A stretch of DNA of 64,000 bases from CALINF01 sp039990395 (GTDB lineage Bacteria > Pseudomonadota > Gammaproteobacteria > Pseudomonadales > Halieaceae), in contig JBDXFZ010000146.1 in assembly GCA_039990395.1 (NCBI GenBank), forward strand, positions 806,001-870,000. The letters are read 5' to 3'. A program made the position numbers and the translations under genes. Shown here piece after piece: positions 8,072-16,264 of the stretch; the first letter of the stretch is position 1, and each line of letters opens with the position of its first letter. The notes beneath the pieces are model-generated. The model was not told the DNA's origin and made no database searches. It saw only the letters and a program-made list of their open reading frames with translations.

Positions 8072-8563
8072 ATGACACTTCAAGATTGGGGCGCAATAGG
8101 AGAACTTATCGGCGGCTTTGCGGTTGTGGCTTCGCTGGTTTACGTTGGGTTACAAATGAAAGCAGGCAATCTGGCTTCTCGAGTTGAGTCCAAGTTGAAA
8201 CTCACAGGTATGCAGGCGGACTTTGGGGACTTGCTTATTTCAAACCCGGATTTGAATGAAATTATGATGACAGGGCGTCGAAGTGTGGAGTCACTGTCCA
8301 AGGAAGATTACTTGCGATACACAAACCTCGCTCAGAAGGCGAGTTGGTTCATATCAGCGGGCTACTTCATATATCGCAACAAGGCTATATCTGAGGAGGA
8401 TTGGCACGAAATTGAGATGATTGCCGACTATTGGGCGAGCAGCAAGGGTTATCAGGAGTGGTGGGGCAGGCAAGGTGGTGCCAGTTTTGCGGGAGAGTTT
8501 AAGCAGTATATGCAGAACAAAATAGTTTCGGTCGGCAGAGAAAAGACATCCGCTTTGAGGTGA
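8072..8563 (+). CDS. small single-anchor membrane protein (paralog family 1)
   Basis: A 163-residue protein beginning MTLQDWGAIGELIGGFAVVA, with one N-terminal transmembrane helix (FAVVASLVYVGLQM) and a long helical cytoplasmic or periplasmic part. The C-terminal region contains a G-Y-Q-E-W-W-G motif followed by FAGEFKQYM. The same plan and motif (G-V-L-E-W-W-G) occur in the protein at 14265-14738, and the N-terminal motif recurs at 14817-15287. ATG 8072 is preferred over an upstream TTG or GTG because family members start just before the membrane helix. The last codons and the TGA are supplied by repeat copy D. The function is unknown; similar proteins are often left as DUF-type annotations in marine bacteria. 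Confidence 0.7.
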   Translation: MTLQDWGAIGELIGGFAVVASLVYVGLQMKAGNLASRVESKLKLTGMQADFGDLLISNPDLNEIMMTGRRSVESLSKEDYLRYTNLAQKASWFISAGYFIYRNKAISEEDWHEIEMIADYWASSKGYQEWWGRQGGASFAGEFKQYMQNKIVSVGREKTSALR

Positions 8564-8571
8564 AAGCGGAC
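8547..8571. repeat. dispersed palindromic element, half copy D
   Basis: One hairpin arm only: an 8-bp perfect stem, TCCGCTTT (8549-8556) with AAAGCGGA (8563-8570), loop GAGGTG. It is followed by CGTTAGGCATCGCC, which resembles the arm-to-centre junction of copy A read in reverse. It overlaps the 3' end of the preceding gene, whose TGA (8561-8563) lies inside the repeat. I see no matching second arm within 80 bp. Confidence 0.6.
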
Positions 8572-8773
8572 GTTAGGCATCGCCCGCGATAGCAAGATTC
8601 GGACGGGCTTTGTTGTATCTTAGATGGATGCAGAGGGAGGGTGGGGTGCCCGCTTTGCACCCAAAAGGTCTGGCGACAGCGGATGCCGACCACAACCACA
8701 ACCACAGACGCTGCACCGGTACCCACTACAACGCCTATTACTGAGATCCAACTCGGTTTAGCACGTCATCAAT

Positions 8774-8989
8774 TCAGTTGGCTGCGTCTTGCATCGTCTC
8801 GGTGTTCATATCGGTATATGAGTGGGAAACGCGAGGGTCTGTATGTCCAAGCACCTGTTGTACCTCAAAGAGCTTACGACCAGAGTTCACCAGCATACTG
8901 GTGGCTTGGTGCCGCAGGTCATGGAGGCGATACGCCGGTAAGCCAGCTTGCCAGGCGCAGCGATTTGTCATCGCACAAGCCGCAGGCAT
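8774..8989 (-). pseudogene. tyrosine recombinase (phage-type integrase), C-terminal remnant
   Basis: About 70 codons of the catalytic C-terminus survive. LHDLRHQATSMLVNSG carries the conserved H-x-x-R of box II, VQQVLGHTDPRVS is the LGH motif, and SHSYTDMNTETMQDAAN places the nucleophilic Tyr. The N-terminal arm-binding, core-binding and first Arg regions are absent. Upstream, to about 9060, the strand is open only in a different frame and does not look like integrase, consistent with a truncation or frameshift. No ribosome site precedes the ATG. A GGGTGC/GCACCC hairpin and an (ACC ACA)n-like run occupy 8640-8705. This is a scar of past site-specific integration in the accessory block. Confidence 0.75.
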
Positions 8990-9209
8990 TAATCTTTTCG
9001 ATCTCTTTAGGTACCTTACACGTGCTTAGCAGTACCGGATTTTTAGGGCAAGTGCGCTCAACGAGTGGAGCAGGGAGGTTGCTTGAGACCAGAAACTATA
9101 TTTCTGTGACCCAAAAAAGTTGATTTCTCGATACCGTATTTTCTCAAGTGCGGGTAAATAATGAGTACCATTACATTTGTATTTTGCGGGTGATAAAAGA
9201 GAGTTGGCG

Positions 9210-10196
9210 ATGCAATATAGAAAATTCGAGCCTTTTGGAAAGATCAGTGCTCTCAGCTTAGGCGGGGGAGGTCTCGGTCAAGTCTGGGGCGAAACTTCGA
9301 GAGAGCAAGCTCTGGAGACTGTAGCAGTCGCCTTGGATCACGGTATTAATCATTTAGATGTCGCGCCAATGTATGGCCGGGGAGAAGCGGAAAGTGTGGT
9401 TGGTGAGGCATTGCGCGGTAGGAACACAGACGATCTCAATGTAACCACGAAATGCCAGATAGGTACGCCGACAGATCAGAAGGTTTATGAAAGACTCAAC
9501 GCTTCGCTAACCACTAGCTTGAAACTGCTAGGTATGGAGCGAGTCAGCTTGTTTCTCATGCACTCGCAGTTGATCGTAGATGACTATAGGTTGTTTAAAC
9601 ATGATCATCTCAGAGAAAAAAATACAACGACGCTGAGCTGCTACTTCAACGAGGTTGTTCCTGCCTTCGAGCGATTGAAACAGGAAGGTAAGATCGGTGC
9701 TTGGGGAATTGGCGGCATCGGTCAAAAGGAGGCAATGTTGGCTGCACTTGATCACGAAAAAGCGCCAGCCGCGGTTCAGTGTGTTGTCAATCCTCTAAAT
9801 TCAGCAGGCGCTATAAGCTACGTATCAGAAACCTTCGACCCAAAAGTTATTCTACAGAGATGTGAGGAAAATGGGATTCCGATCCTGGCGATCAGGGCGG
9901 TACAAGCCGGTGCGCTAACTTCTTCGATGGATAGAGAGCCTCACTCGTCAGGTCTTGATGCAAAGGATTTCGAAGACTATGCAAAGGCTGCCCCTTTTCG
10001 TCAGTTGGCCAGTGACTGGGGCGAATCACCAGCAAGCCTTGCTCATCGATATGCATTGAGCATTCCAAAAGTGGCCTCGGTCATACTGGGGGTCAAAAAT
10101 AAAATTGAAGTTCAAGAATGTTTGCAGGCCGAGCAGCTGGGGCGATTGAGCACTGATCAAATGGCAACACTGGAAAGCTTGTTTGCTACACCATAG
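9210..10196 (+). CDS. aldo/keto reductase
   Basis: A 328-residue AKR-superfamily (TIM-barrel) NADPH-dependent oxidoreductase. The expected tetrad is visible: Asp50 and Tyr55 in HLDVAPMYGRG, Lys81 in VTTKCQI, and His in LFLMHSQ. The C-terminal cofactor-binding part includes SIPKVASVILGVKNK. The N-terminal GGGGLGQVWG is a common first loop. ATG 9210 is chosen; an in-frame TTG 33 bases upstream lacks family resemblance. The substrate is not predictable. The gene is isolated, lying between the integrase remnant and the convergent photolyase-like gene. Confidence 0.9.
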   Translation: MQYRKFEPFGKISALSLGGGGLGQVWGETSREQALETVAVALDHGINHLDVAPMYGRGEAESVVGEALRGRNTDDLNVTTKCQIGTPTDQKVYERLNASLTTSLKLLGMERVSLFLMHSQLIVDDYRLFKHDHLREKNTTTLSCYFNEVVPAFERLKQEGKIGAWGIGGIGQKEAMLAALDHEKAPAAVQCVVNPLNSAGAISYVSETFDPKVILQRCEENGIPILAIRAVQAGALTSSMDREPHSSGLDAKDFEDYAKAAPFRQLASDWGESPASLAHRYALSIPKVASVILGVKNKIEVQECLQAEQLGRLSTDQMATLESLFATP

Positions 10197-10243
10197 TATA
10201 AGTTTACTGAGAGCCAGAATGTTCTAGCGAGGTTTTTCAAACG

Positions 10244-11752
10244 CTAGCGCGAAGGCCTGCTGTCACTGCGACTTCGCCATTGACTGCTCCTGCGTGTTTT
10301 GGACGAGCGGCGTTCAACATGGCGATCTAAGATCCGTTCTGCCTCTTGTTTCACTGTCTCTCGATGTTGTAAGTCCCACAGCCGATCTCTCGCAAGACGG
10401 TAATTGTTTGAACAATCCACTATTGGTTCAGGGTAGTCATTGGAGTGAAGGATTTGTTCCATGGGGTTGGCAGTCCATGGCTGATGAATAAGGTGATCTG
10501 GCATATCACGCAGCTCAGGAACCCATTCCCGAATAAACTGGCCGTTTTGATCATGTTCCATCGACTGCTTGATCGGGTTGTAGATTCTAACGGTATTGAT
10601 TCCGGTGACTCCCGCTTGCATTTGTAGCTGCGGATAGTGAATACCTGGCTCGAAGTCCAGAAATACACTGGCTAGATGCGCCGATGCGTCACGCCAGGGT
10701 TGCCAGAGAAGATGGCAGAAAAAGCTCACTAACATTGCACGGCATCGAAAATTCACGTAGCCCGTAGCATTCAAGCAACGCATTGCCGCATCGATTAAGG
10801 GGTACCCAGTCCGACCCTCGCGCCAAGCCAGCTGTGCTTCCAGATCAACGACACGCTCCACGTTATGGTAACCACGATTGATATCTCTCCTTTCCATAGC
10901 ACACTCCATTTCAAACTTTTGGATGAAATGGCAGTGCCAGTGCAGGCGCGACTCAAATGCGTCCATCGGGCGTCCCCAGCCAAAGTGGAGTCTACGCTTG
11001 TCTATAGACTGATAAACCTGCCTTATAGACAAGTTTCCCCAGGCTAAGTGGGGTGACAATCGCGAACAATGTTGACGACTTCTACCGGGCTTGGAAATGT
11101 CACGCTCATAGTGCAGGCCACGTTCTGCAAGAAAGCTTTCGAGGCACTGTTGAGCCGCTGTTTCTCCACCCCGCTGAAAACTGAGAGCTGACTGAAGCCA
11201 CGATGCGGGAGGCTCACGTAGTAACTTATTGGACAAAGCACCACCTGCAGCTGGCGGTGAGGCTGACTGAGCCTGCCAGACGGGCTGCTCCTGCGGTGCC
11301 GTCATGATGTCGTTCCAACGAAGATTCCATCCGCGGCGGTCGGTGCGACCCCGTTGCACACCGTTAGTAGGAGATTCATTCCAAGATATACCTTTGCTCT
11401 GTAGCCATTTTGCGGTTTTGATATCTCTTTGGAAAGTAAGGTCTAATCCAGTCTCCTCGTGGCTGTAGACAGCTGAAATAGGCGTTTCTGCGTGCATAAG
11501 TTCAAGTAACGCCAGTAGTTCGCTTTGAAAGACTAATACACGAAACCCTTTTCTTCGGAGTTGCCGATTCATATCTCTAAGAGATTCGCTTACGAAACGC
11601 CAGTGGCGTTCTGAGTAATGTGAATCGCTCAACAGCATGGGTTCAAAGCAGTAAAAAATCAGCACGGGCCGTCCACTGGCTAACGCCCGGCAGAGCGGTT
11701 GATGATCACTCAGCCGAAGGTCGCGCTTAAGCCACACGACAGACAGACTCAC
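10244..11752 (-). CDS. photolyase/cryptochrome-family flavoprotein
   Basis: A 502-residue protein with the N-terminal alpha/beta antenna domain (SLSVVWLKRDLRLSDHQPL) and a C-terminal FAD-binding helical domain (WREGRTGYPLIDAAMRCL, RAMLVSFFCHLLW, INTVRIYNPIKQ). In E. coli-type CPD photolyases the flavin-proximal segment reads NNSASWQW; here the corresponding region is EPGIHYPQLQMQ, so the active site belongs to a different subgroup and its exact lesion or role is open. I chose the GTG at 11752 because it overlaps the upstream cho stop (GTGA), a typical translational coupling; an ATG 24 bases earlier is possible. It forms a two-gene repair operon with cho. The Arg/Ser-rich tail (residues 480-502) is likely disordered. 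Confidence 0.85.
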   Translation of the reverse strand: MSLSVVWLKRDLRLSDHQPLCRALASGRPVLIFYCFEPMLLSDSHYSERHWRFVSESLRDMNRQLRRKGFRVLVFQSELLALLELMHAETPISAVYSHEETGLDLTFQRDIKTAKWLQSKGISWNESPTNGVQRGRTDRRGWNLRWNDIMTAPQEQPVWQAQSASPPAAGGALSNKLLREPPASWLQSALSFQRGGETAAQQCLESFLAERGLHYERDISKPGRSRQHCSRLSPHLAWGNLSIRQVYQSIDKRRLHFGWGRPMDAFESRLHWHCHFIQKFEMECAMERRDINRGYHNVERVVDLEAQLAWREGRTGYPLIDAAMRCLNATGYVNFRCRAMLVSFFCHLLWQPWRDASAHLASVFLDFEPGIHYPQLQMQAGVTGINTVRIYNPIKQSMEHDQNGQFIREWVPELRDMPDHLIHQPWTANPMEQILHSNDYPEPIVDCSNNYRLARDRLWDLQHRETVKQEAERILDRHVERRSSKTRRSSQWRSRSDSRPSR

Positions 11753-12651
11753 TCTGCAGTTGCCTGATCGAGCCATTCTATAGGCTCCAGCGTATCGGCG
11801 TGCAGCAAAGGGAGTCGATGGTGAATCAAAGTCCTTCGCAAGATCTGGTAAGTATCTTTATCAAACATAAACCCTGGAAGCTGCGTTGCTGAACGCGCTA
11901 GTTCGGCGCTGTCGAAGGTGCCCAAATAGGCCCAATTGTGCAACAAGTGCCATTCTTCCGCTGGCTGAACCGTTGGGTCATCGGCCACTTCATGCAGCAA
12001 AACAGGTTCAGCGATGGGCCAGGCACTAAAGCCGTTCCGGCATAGCGCGGCACTTAGTCGCTGGTTGTGAGAGTGTGGGCTCTCAAGACCGTTGCAGGCG
12101 CCTCTGCAGCGGCCAATTTGAAAGTTGAAGCACGTCCCTTTACCCGCTTCAAGACTTAGAACCTGAGGGCAAAGCTCAAATTCGTGAGCAGTACGCACTA
12201 GCGCCTTTTTAGCGCTCGACCTGCTCGAATAAGCGCCATAGGTCGAAAGGATCTCCGGCTTGTTTACCGAATAAGACTGCAGGTGTGGTACCGCAAAGCC
12301 ATCGACATTATTGTTCAAATTAAACGACCACATTCTTCGAATGCTACGCTGTCGCCGATTGAACACAGGCGTCTGTTGCTTGATCGCTTCATTTTCGAGT
12401 AACAATGCTCCAACCTCCCCAGCGGTAGGGCGGACATCAATACTGTGGGTTCCCGTAACCATTCTGTGCTGACGCGATGATAGTCGGGCGTTAGCCAAAT
12501 GGGTTTTAACGCGAGTGCGGACATTGATGCTCTTGCCTATGTAAAGTGCATGACCCTCCTCATCAAGGAATCGATATACCCCGGGGCAGTTCGGCAGATC
12601 GCCGATGTGACAGCCTGCTTGTGTTAGGCGGGGGAGGTCGGCCTGCGCCAT
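11749..12651 (-). CDS. cho: GIY-YIG excinuclease, Cho/UvrC N-terminal type
   Basis: A 300-residue homolog of Cho (UvrC homolog), which makes the 3' incision in UvrB-dependent nucleotide excision repair. The N-terminal GIY-YIG core is clear: PGVYRFLDEEGHALYIGKSINVRTRV with the catalytic Arg, then the family Glu in LLLENEAIKQQTPVFNRRQR. A middle Cys-containing region (CPQVLS...GTCFNFQIGRCRGAC) matches the UvrC/Cho iron-sulphur-type cysteine cluster. It lacks the UvrB-binding and RNase H-like halves of UvrC. It overlaps the photolyase-like gene by 4 bp and diverges from the RNase J-like gene. E. coli cho is SOS-controlled, but I found no CTG-N10-CAG box in the 126-bp divergent region. Confidence 0.88.
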   Translation of the reverse strand: MAQADLPRLTQAGCHIGDLPNCPGVYRFLDEEGHALYIGKSINVRTRVKTHLANARLSSRQHRMVTGTHSIDVRPTAGEVGALLLENEAIKQQTPVFNRRQRSIRRMWSFNLNNNVDGFAVPHLQSYSVNKPEILSTYGAYSSRSSAKKALVRTAHEFELCPQVLSLEAGKGTCFNFQIGRCRGACNGLESPHSHNQRLSAALCRNGFSAWPIAEPVLLHEVADDPTVQPAEEWHLLHNWAYLGTFDSAELARSATQLPGFMFDKDTYQILRRTLIHHRLPLLHADTLEPIEWLDQATAE

Positions 12652-12777
12652 CGAATTGTCTCTGTGTTTGTCTAGGCAAAGATATACGTCCGGAAGCTTC
12701 TGCTGGGTTTAACGTGACCAGGGTTTGTACAGGCTGCGATTGTCGCCTTACAGGCTGCAGCCGCGTAGTATTAACTG

Positions 12778-14151
12778 ATGAAAAGAGTGCCAGAATATTC
12801 AGGCATGAGGAGCAATCAACTGATACCCAGTCCTAGCGATCTTTGGTTTGTCCCACTTGGCGGCTGTGGTGAGATTGGCCTCAACCTGAACGTTTATGGT
12901 CACAATGGTCAGTGGATAGTTGTTGACTGCGGTATAGGGTTCGACAGAGCTCCCGGCTCTGAGGCCGTAATTGCTCCCGATCCTGATTTTATAAGTACGC
13001 GGCGCGAGTCATTGGTCGCGATCGTAATCACTCATGCCCATGAAGACCATGTAGGCGCCGTGCCTTACCTGTGGGCCGAACTGCAATGCCCCGTTTATTG
13101 CACACCATTCACGGCAGTCATCTTACGGCGCAAGTTAAGCGAGGCCGGTCTTCTCGACAAAGTACCGTTGTATGTTTTGCCCGTAAGCGCGTCCCACCAG
13201 CTTGGCCATTTCAAATTAACCTGGATGGGTGTCACTCATTCTACACCCGAGGCTCAGTGTTTACTGATAGAAACCCCGGCTGGACGCGTGCTGCATACTG
13301 GCGACTGGAAGTGGGACGCCGACCCGCAGGTAGGTCCAAGTTATGATGAGGCCGATTTTAGGGCGTTGGCGGCGCTGAAAATCGACGCTTTGGTTGGTGA
13401 TTCGACCTGCGCAACGGTTGAAGGTCGCTCGCCAAGCGAAGGCGAGTTGCTGCCGGGCATAAACAAAGTTGTACGCGAAGCGCCGGGCCGCGTGGTGGCA
13501 ACTTGCTTCGGCAGCAATATAGCCCGGATGCAAACCTTGGCCAGGGCGGCCGCCGACAGCGGACGTCATCTCGCGCTATTTGGTAGGTCGCTGGTCAATA
13601 ATTATCGTGCGGCCCTGGAGACCGGTTTCTGGGATCCGGCGCTGACGTTCATCGACCCAATGCATGCGGGTTACCTGCCGCCAGATGAAGTAATGGTCAT
13701 TGCAGCCGGCAGCCAGGGAGATCCCCGAGCCGCCTTGACTCGATTGGCTGGGCGAACGCATTCTTATATGGAATTGGAAGCGGGCGACACTGTTATCTTC
13801 AGTTCTCGTGATATTCCGGGGAATGAGTTGGCAATTGAACGCGTGAGGTTGGATCTTGCCGCACAAAATGTACAGATCATTGAGCAGGAAGCGGAAGGGC
13901 CATTGATTCATACGTCAGGACACCCCGGTAGGGACGACTTGAAAGACATGTATGACTGGGTCAAACCTCAAACTGCAGTGCCTGTGCATGGCGAACCCCA
14001 TCATCTTAAGGCTCATGCAGAGCTGGCCGCCGACTGCGGAGTGCCAAAGCAGTTGTTAGGCAGCAATGGTGATTTATTTGTGTTGGCGCCGACAGTCGAA
14101 GTGCGCCGCGGCGTCATCGCCGTGGGCCGTCGTATAATCCGTCAAACTTAG
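12778..14151 (+). CDS. ribonuclease J-like metallo-beta-lactamase-fold hydrolase
   Basis: A 457-residue beta-CASP/MBL protein. It begins with FVPLGGCGEIGLNLNVYGHN, as RNase J does, and carries HAHEDHVGAVPY (HxHxDH zinc motif), LHTGDWKWD (Asp ligand), HTSGHPGRDDLKDM and PVHGEPHHLKAH (motifs A-C of beta-CASP). It is shorter than Firmicute RNase J (about 555) because the C-terminal domain is missing. It may process RNA in the cytoplasm. Many gammaproteobacteria rely on RNase E and lack RNase J, so its role here is open. Alternative starts are ATG 12778 and ATG 12805; neither has a good ribosome site. It is divergent from cho. Confidence 0.85.
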   Translation: MKRVPEYSGMRSNQLIPSPSDLWFVPLGGCGEIGLNLNVYGHNGQWIVVDCGIGFDRAPGSEAVIAPDPDFISTRRESLVAIVITHAHEDHVGAVPYLWAELQCPVYCTPFTAVILRRKLSEAGLLDKVPLYVLPVSASHQLGHFKLTWMGVTHSTPEAQCLLIETPAGRVLHTGDWKWDADPQVGPSYDEADFRALAALKIDALVGDSTCATVEGRSPSEGELLPGINKVVREAPGRVVATCFGSNIARMQTLARAAADSGRHLALFGRSLVNNYRAALETGFWDPALTFIDPMHAGYLPPDEVMVIAAGSQGDPRAALTRLAGRTHSYMELEAGDTVIFSSRDIPGNELAIERVRLDLAAQNVQIIEQEAEGPLIHTSGHPGRDDLKDMYDWVKPQTAVPVHGEPHHLKAHAELAADCGVPKQLLGSNGDLFVLAPTVEVRRGVIAVGRRIIRQT

Positions 14152-14264
14152 TCTGGATGGGTACTGAAAAGTCTAATAGCGGGTAATGCTCGATTTTACC
14201 TTAAAGTCTATCAATCGAGGTATTAGTCTCTTGTGGAAATACCGTGAGTGGAAATGGTCGATGC

Positions 14265-14738
14265 CTAATTGGTAGTGCCTTGCTGAGCAAAAATTTCGTC
14301 CACTTCTTCAGCAAAAGATACTGTAAAATCGACTCTCTTCGAGCCCCACCACTCGAGCACACCAGGCTTCTTTGCCAGTACCGTTATGGCTCTTTTCGAT
14401 GCTTCCCACTGTTCAGCTGACAAAAGACCTAGTTCATACTGGAAGTGATTGTTTTCGTAATATGTCATCCAGGGTGAGCTCTCGACATAAACGATTAAGC
14501 TTTTGTCGGCATCTGAAAGAGATTCACCAGCCTTTTGTCTTTTCCAGGCCGATTCATACGCCTCGGTCGAATAGCTGCTAGTTTGTATCTGGACCATAAG
14601 TGCAGCTCGTTGTTGGTAGACGTCTGCGATAGCTATGTCCCTGGACTGCTTAATTTCATAGCCTACAAATAGTAGAGAAGCAGCCACACTTAGCATCCCA
14701 AGCAGCTGGACAAGAATTGGGTGTCGGCCTGGTTTCAT
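14265..14738 (-). CDS. small single-anchor membrane protein (paralog family 1)
   Basis: A 157-residue protein with an N-terminal transmembrane helix (VQLLGMLSVAASLLFVGYEI) followed by a charged helical domain. The C-terminal part contains KKPGVLEWWGSKRVDFTVSF. The G-x-x-EWWG motif and the SLxxVGxx helix end are shared with the protein at 8072-8563, and the overall plan with the next gene. Start ATG 14738 has only a weak upstream purine run. It is the first of a series of five small membrane-anchored proteins between 14.2 and 17.6 kb. Function unknown. Confidence 0.65.
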   Translation of the reverse strand: MKPGRHPILVQLLGMLSVAASLLFVGYEIKQSRDIAIADVYQQRAALMVQIQTSSYSTEAYESAWKRQKAGESLSDADKSLIVYVESSPWMTYYENNHFQYELGLLSAEQWEASKRAITVLAKKPGVLEWWGSKRVDFTVSFAEEVDEIFAQQGTTN

Positions 14739-14816
14739 TATCCGTTACTCGTTTGTGAACCTCATCATCGGGATAATCCGATGTACGCTTCCCCCTCAGA
14801 GAGGGCACATGGCTGA

Positions 14817-15287
14817 TTACTTGTATTGATAATCACCCATGCTTAGTGACTCTACATATTCTCTAAAACTGCGACGAAATGCTTTCTTGCGAATCTTCCA
14901 AACAGAGCTAATCGCCTCTAATGCCATGAAGTCCATGAACTGTGCGTTCATTGCCTCCCAGCTTTCTTGCTCAAGTCGCCCCTCTGTATGTTGATAATGG
15001 GCTTGCTCCCAAACGCGAAGGTATTGTTGGGCGATAGAGTTAATCTGAAGCTTCTCCGGCGGTGACAGAGAGTTCATATCCTGCATTGCCTTCCAGACTA
15101 CCTTTGCGCGTTGCTCGTCCTGCATTGAACTCACTGACTCTCTAAACGCTTCGGTCATTTCCCGAGACGCAGCTATTCTCGACTCTCTGTTCTGCCCACG
15201 GATTTGGGTGGCAAGGTAGATTAGAGAAGCAATTACCCCCGCTGCGCCCAGAGTTTCAGCCATTGCACCTAACGCATCCCAATTCAT
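14817..15287 (-). CDS. small single-anchor membrane protein (paralog family 1)
   Basis: A 156-residue protein starting MNWDALGAMAETLGAAGVIA, with one membrane helix (GAAGVIASLIYLATQI) and a mostly helical, charged remainder (SREMTEAFRESVSSMQ; RKKAFRRSFREYVESL). AGAGGAAAG lies 5 bases before the ATG, a good ribosome site. The N-terminal pattern G-A-(M/I)-x-E-x-(L/I)-G-x-x-x-V-x-A-S-L-(V/I)-Y matches the protein at 8072-8563. It is on the same strand as the gene at 14265-14738, 78 bp upstream of it, and the two may be cotranscribed. Function unknown. Confidence 0.7.
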   Translation of the reverse strand: MNWDALGAMAETLGAAGVIASLIYLATQIRGQNRESRIAASREMTEAFRESVSSMQDEQRAKVVWKAMQDMNSLSPPEKLQINSIAQQYLRVWEQAHYQHTEGRLEQESWEAMNAQFMDFMALEAISSVWKIRKKAFRRSFREYVESLSMGDYQYK

Positions 15288-15410
15288 CGACTTTCCTCTG
15301 TTTTGGTTTTCGACTTAGGAAGAGCCGCTGTTAGGCAACCTGGGAACCTTCCCCAGAGCTCACGATAGCTATAGCAATTCCGGCTTTCTAGGATTCGAAG
15401 CATAGACGCA

Positions 15411-15455
15411 TATTCGCTAATAGGCGAAAGCGGACGTAAGAGGGCCTGATTCGCC
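15411..15455. repeat. dispersed palindromic element, copy E (partial)
   Basis: TATTCGCTAATAGGCGAAAGCGGACGTAAGAGGGCCTGATTCGCC is almost identical to the reverse complement of the right half of copy A (CGCTAATAGGCGAAAGCGGAC, then GTTAGAGGGCCTGATCCGGCC). The second arm is missing. It lies in the 278-bp gap between divergent genes, about 10 kb from the other copies. Confidence 0.75.
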
Positions 15456-15565
15456 TCGACTCGAGCCTGTAGCTCAGCAGCAACCTAAGTCTCGTTTGAT
15501 TCTCCGGAGACAACGAGAGAGGTATACTGAACATCTTAACGTTGCGTCATCGGTGAGCCCTGCTA

Positions 15566-16141
15566 GTGAAAAATCCGAAAGCCATAAAAACTATTCTTAT
15601 TGAAGTCTTTTCTATCGTACTTGGCGTCATGCTGGCGCTAGGTGTCAGCGAGTGGCAACAAGAACGAGAGTATGCCCAACTAGCGGATACTGCGTTGGCC
15701 AATGTTGCTTGGGAGTTAAGGTCCAACTTGGAAGTCCTAACCAGGATTCACGAAAACAATGTAGAAACGATTGAGCTCTCCGAAGCAGAAACCAACGATC
15801 AAAGCGCGCCCCCTGAAGACCGTCAGTTTATTCCCGGGGTGCAGGTTCGCTCTACTGCATGGGATACCTTGCTATCTTCTGGTCTCGCAAACCATATCGA
15901 CTACAAATTACTTTTGTCTTTGTCGGAAATCTATTCGAGTCAGGGAATCTACCGACAAATGGGGCTTCAGATTGTGGAAGCCTCAATGTCGATGGCGGCT
16001 ATGGCAACCGTCAACCGAACTGAGCTCGACAACGAAATTTTCCAGGAACAGTTCAGCTCTTCCTTCAATATGCTGCTGCAAATGGAAGAGGTTTTACTGG
16101 AGGGCTACGAAGAGACAATTGCTAGCCTCGCGAAATACTAA
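15566..16141 (+). CDS. small single-anchor membrane protein (paralog family 2)
   Basis: A 191-residue protein with the N-terminal segment KTILIEVFSIVLGVMLALGV followed by SEWQQEREYAQLADTALANV and a long helical region. The arrangement E-V-x-S-I-V-L-G-V-x-L-A-L-x-V-x-E-W is shared with the protein at 16782-17537 and is typical of a DUF6090-like group of membrane-anchored helical proteins. The start is GTG 15566; no clear Shine-Dalgarno sequence is seen. The soluble part is rich in Glu, Gln and Met. Function unknown; it probably faces the periplasm or cytoplasm from a single anchor. Confidence 0.7.
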   Translation: MKNPKAIKTILIEVFSIVLGVMLALGVSEWQQEREYAQLADTALANVAWELRSNLEVLTRIHENNVETIELSEAETNDQSAPPEDRQFIPGVQVRSTAWDTLLSSGLANHIDYKLLLSLSEIYSSQGIYRQMGLQIVEASMSMAAMATVNRTELDNEIFQEQFSSSFNMLLQMEEVLLEGYEETIASLAKY

Positions 16142-16264
16142 TACGACCACTGGATCATCGAACGTCTGCTACCACCTCGAAACAGTCGGTTACCTACACC
16201 ATAAAAACCGGCACTCTATGGCAGTAGGAGCCTAGGCCATTTCCAGTGTAACGACTTGCCGCAC

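Noticed and set aside
4985..8571. The palindromes as integron attC sites of a cassette array
   Set aside because: Some edges resemble GTTRRRY (CGTTAGGC at 8571), but core sites are not consistently present, gene orientations are mixed, and no integron integrase gene is in the window.
8641..9123. A 160-codon plus-strand frame opposite the integrase remnant
   Set aside because: Low-complexity start (poly-Thr from ACCACA repeats), no ribosome site, and the opposite strand carries clear recombinase motifs.
12652..12777. A LexA box upstream of cho
   Set aside because: CTG and CAG triplets occur, but none at the required N10 spacing with an AT-rich centre.
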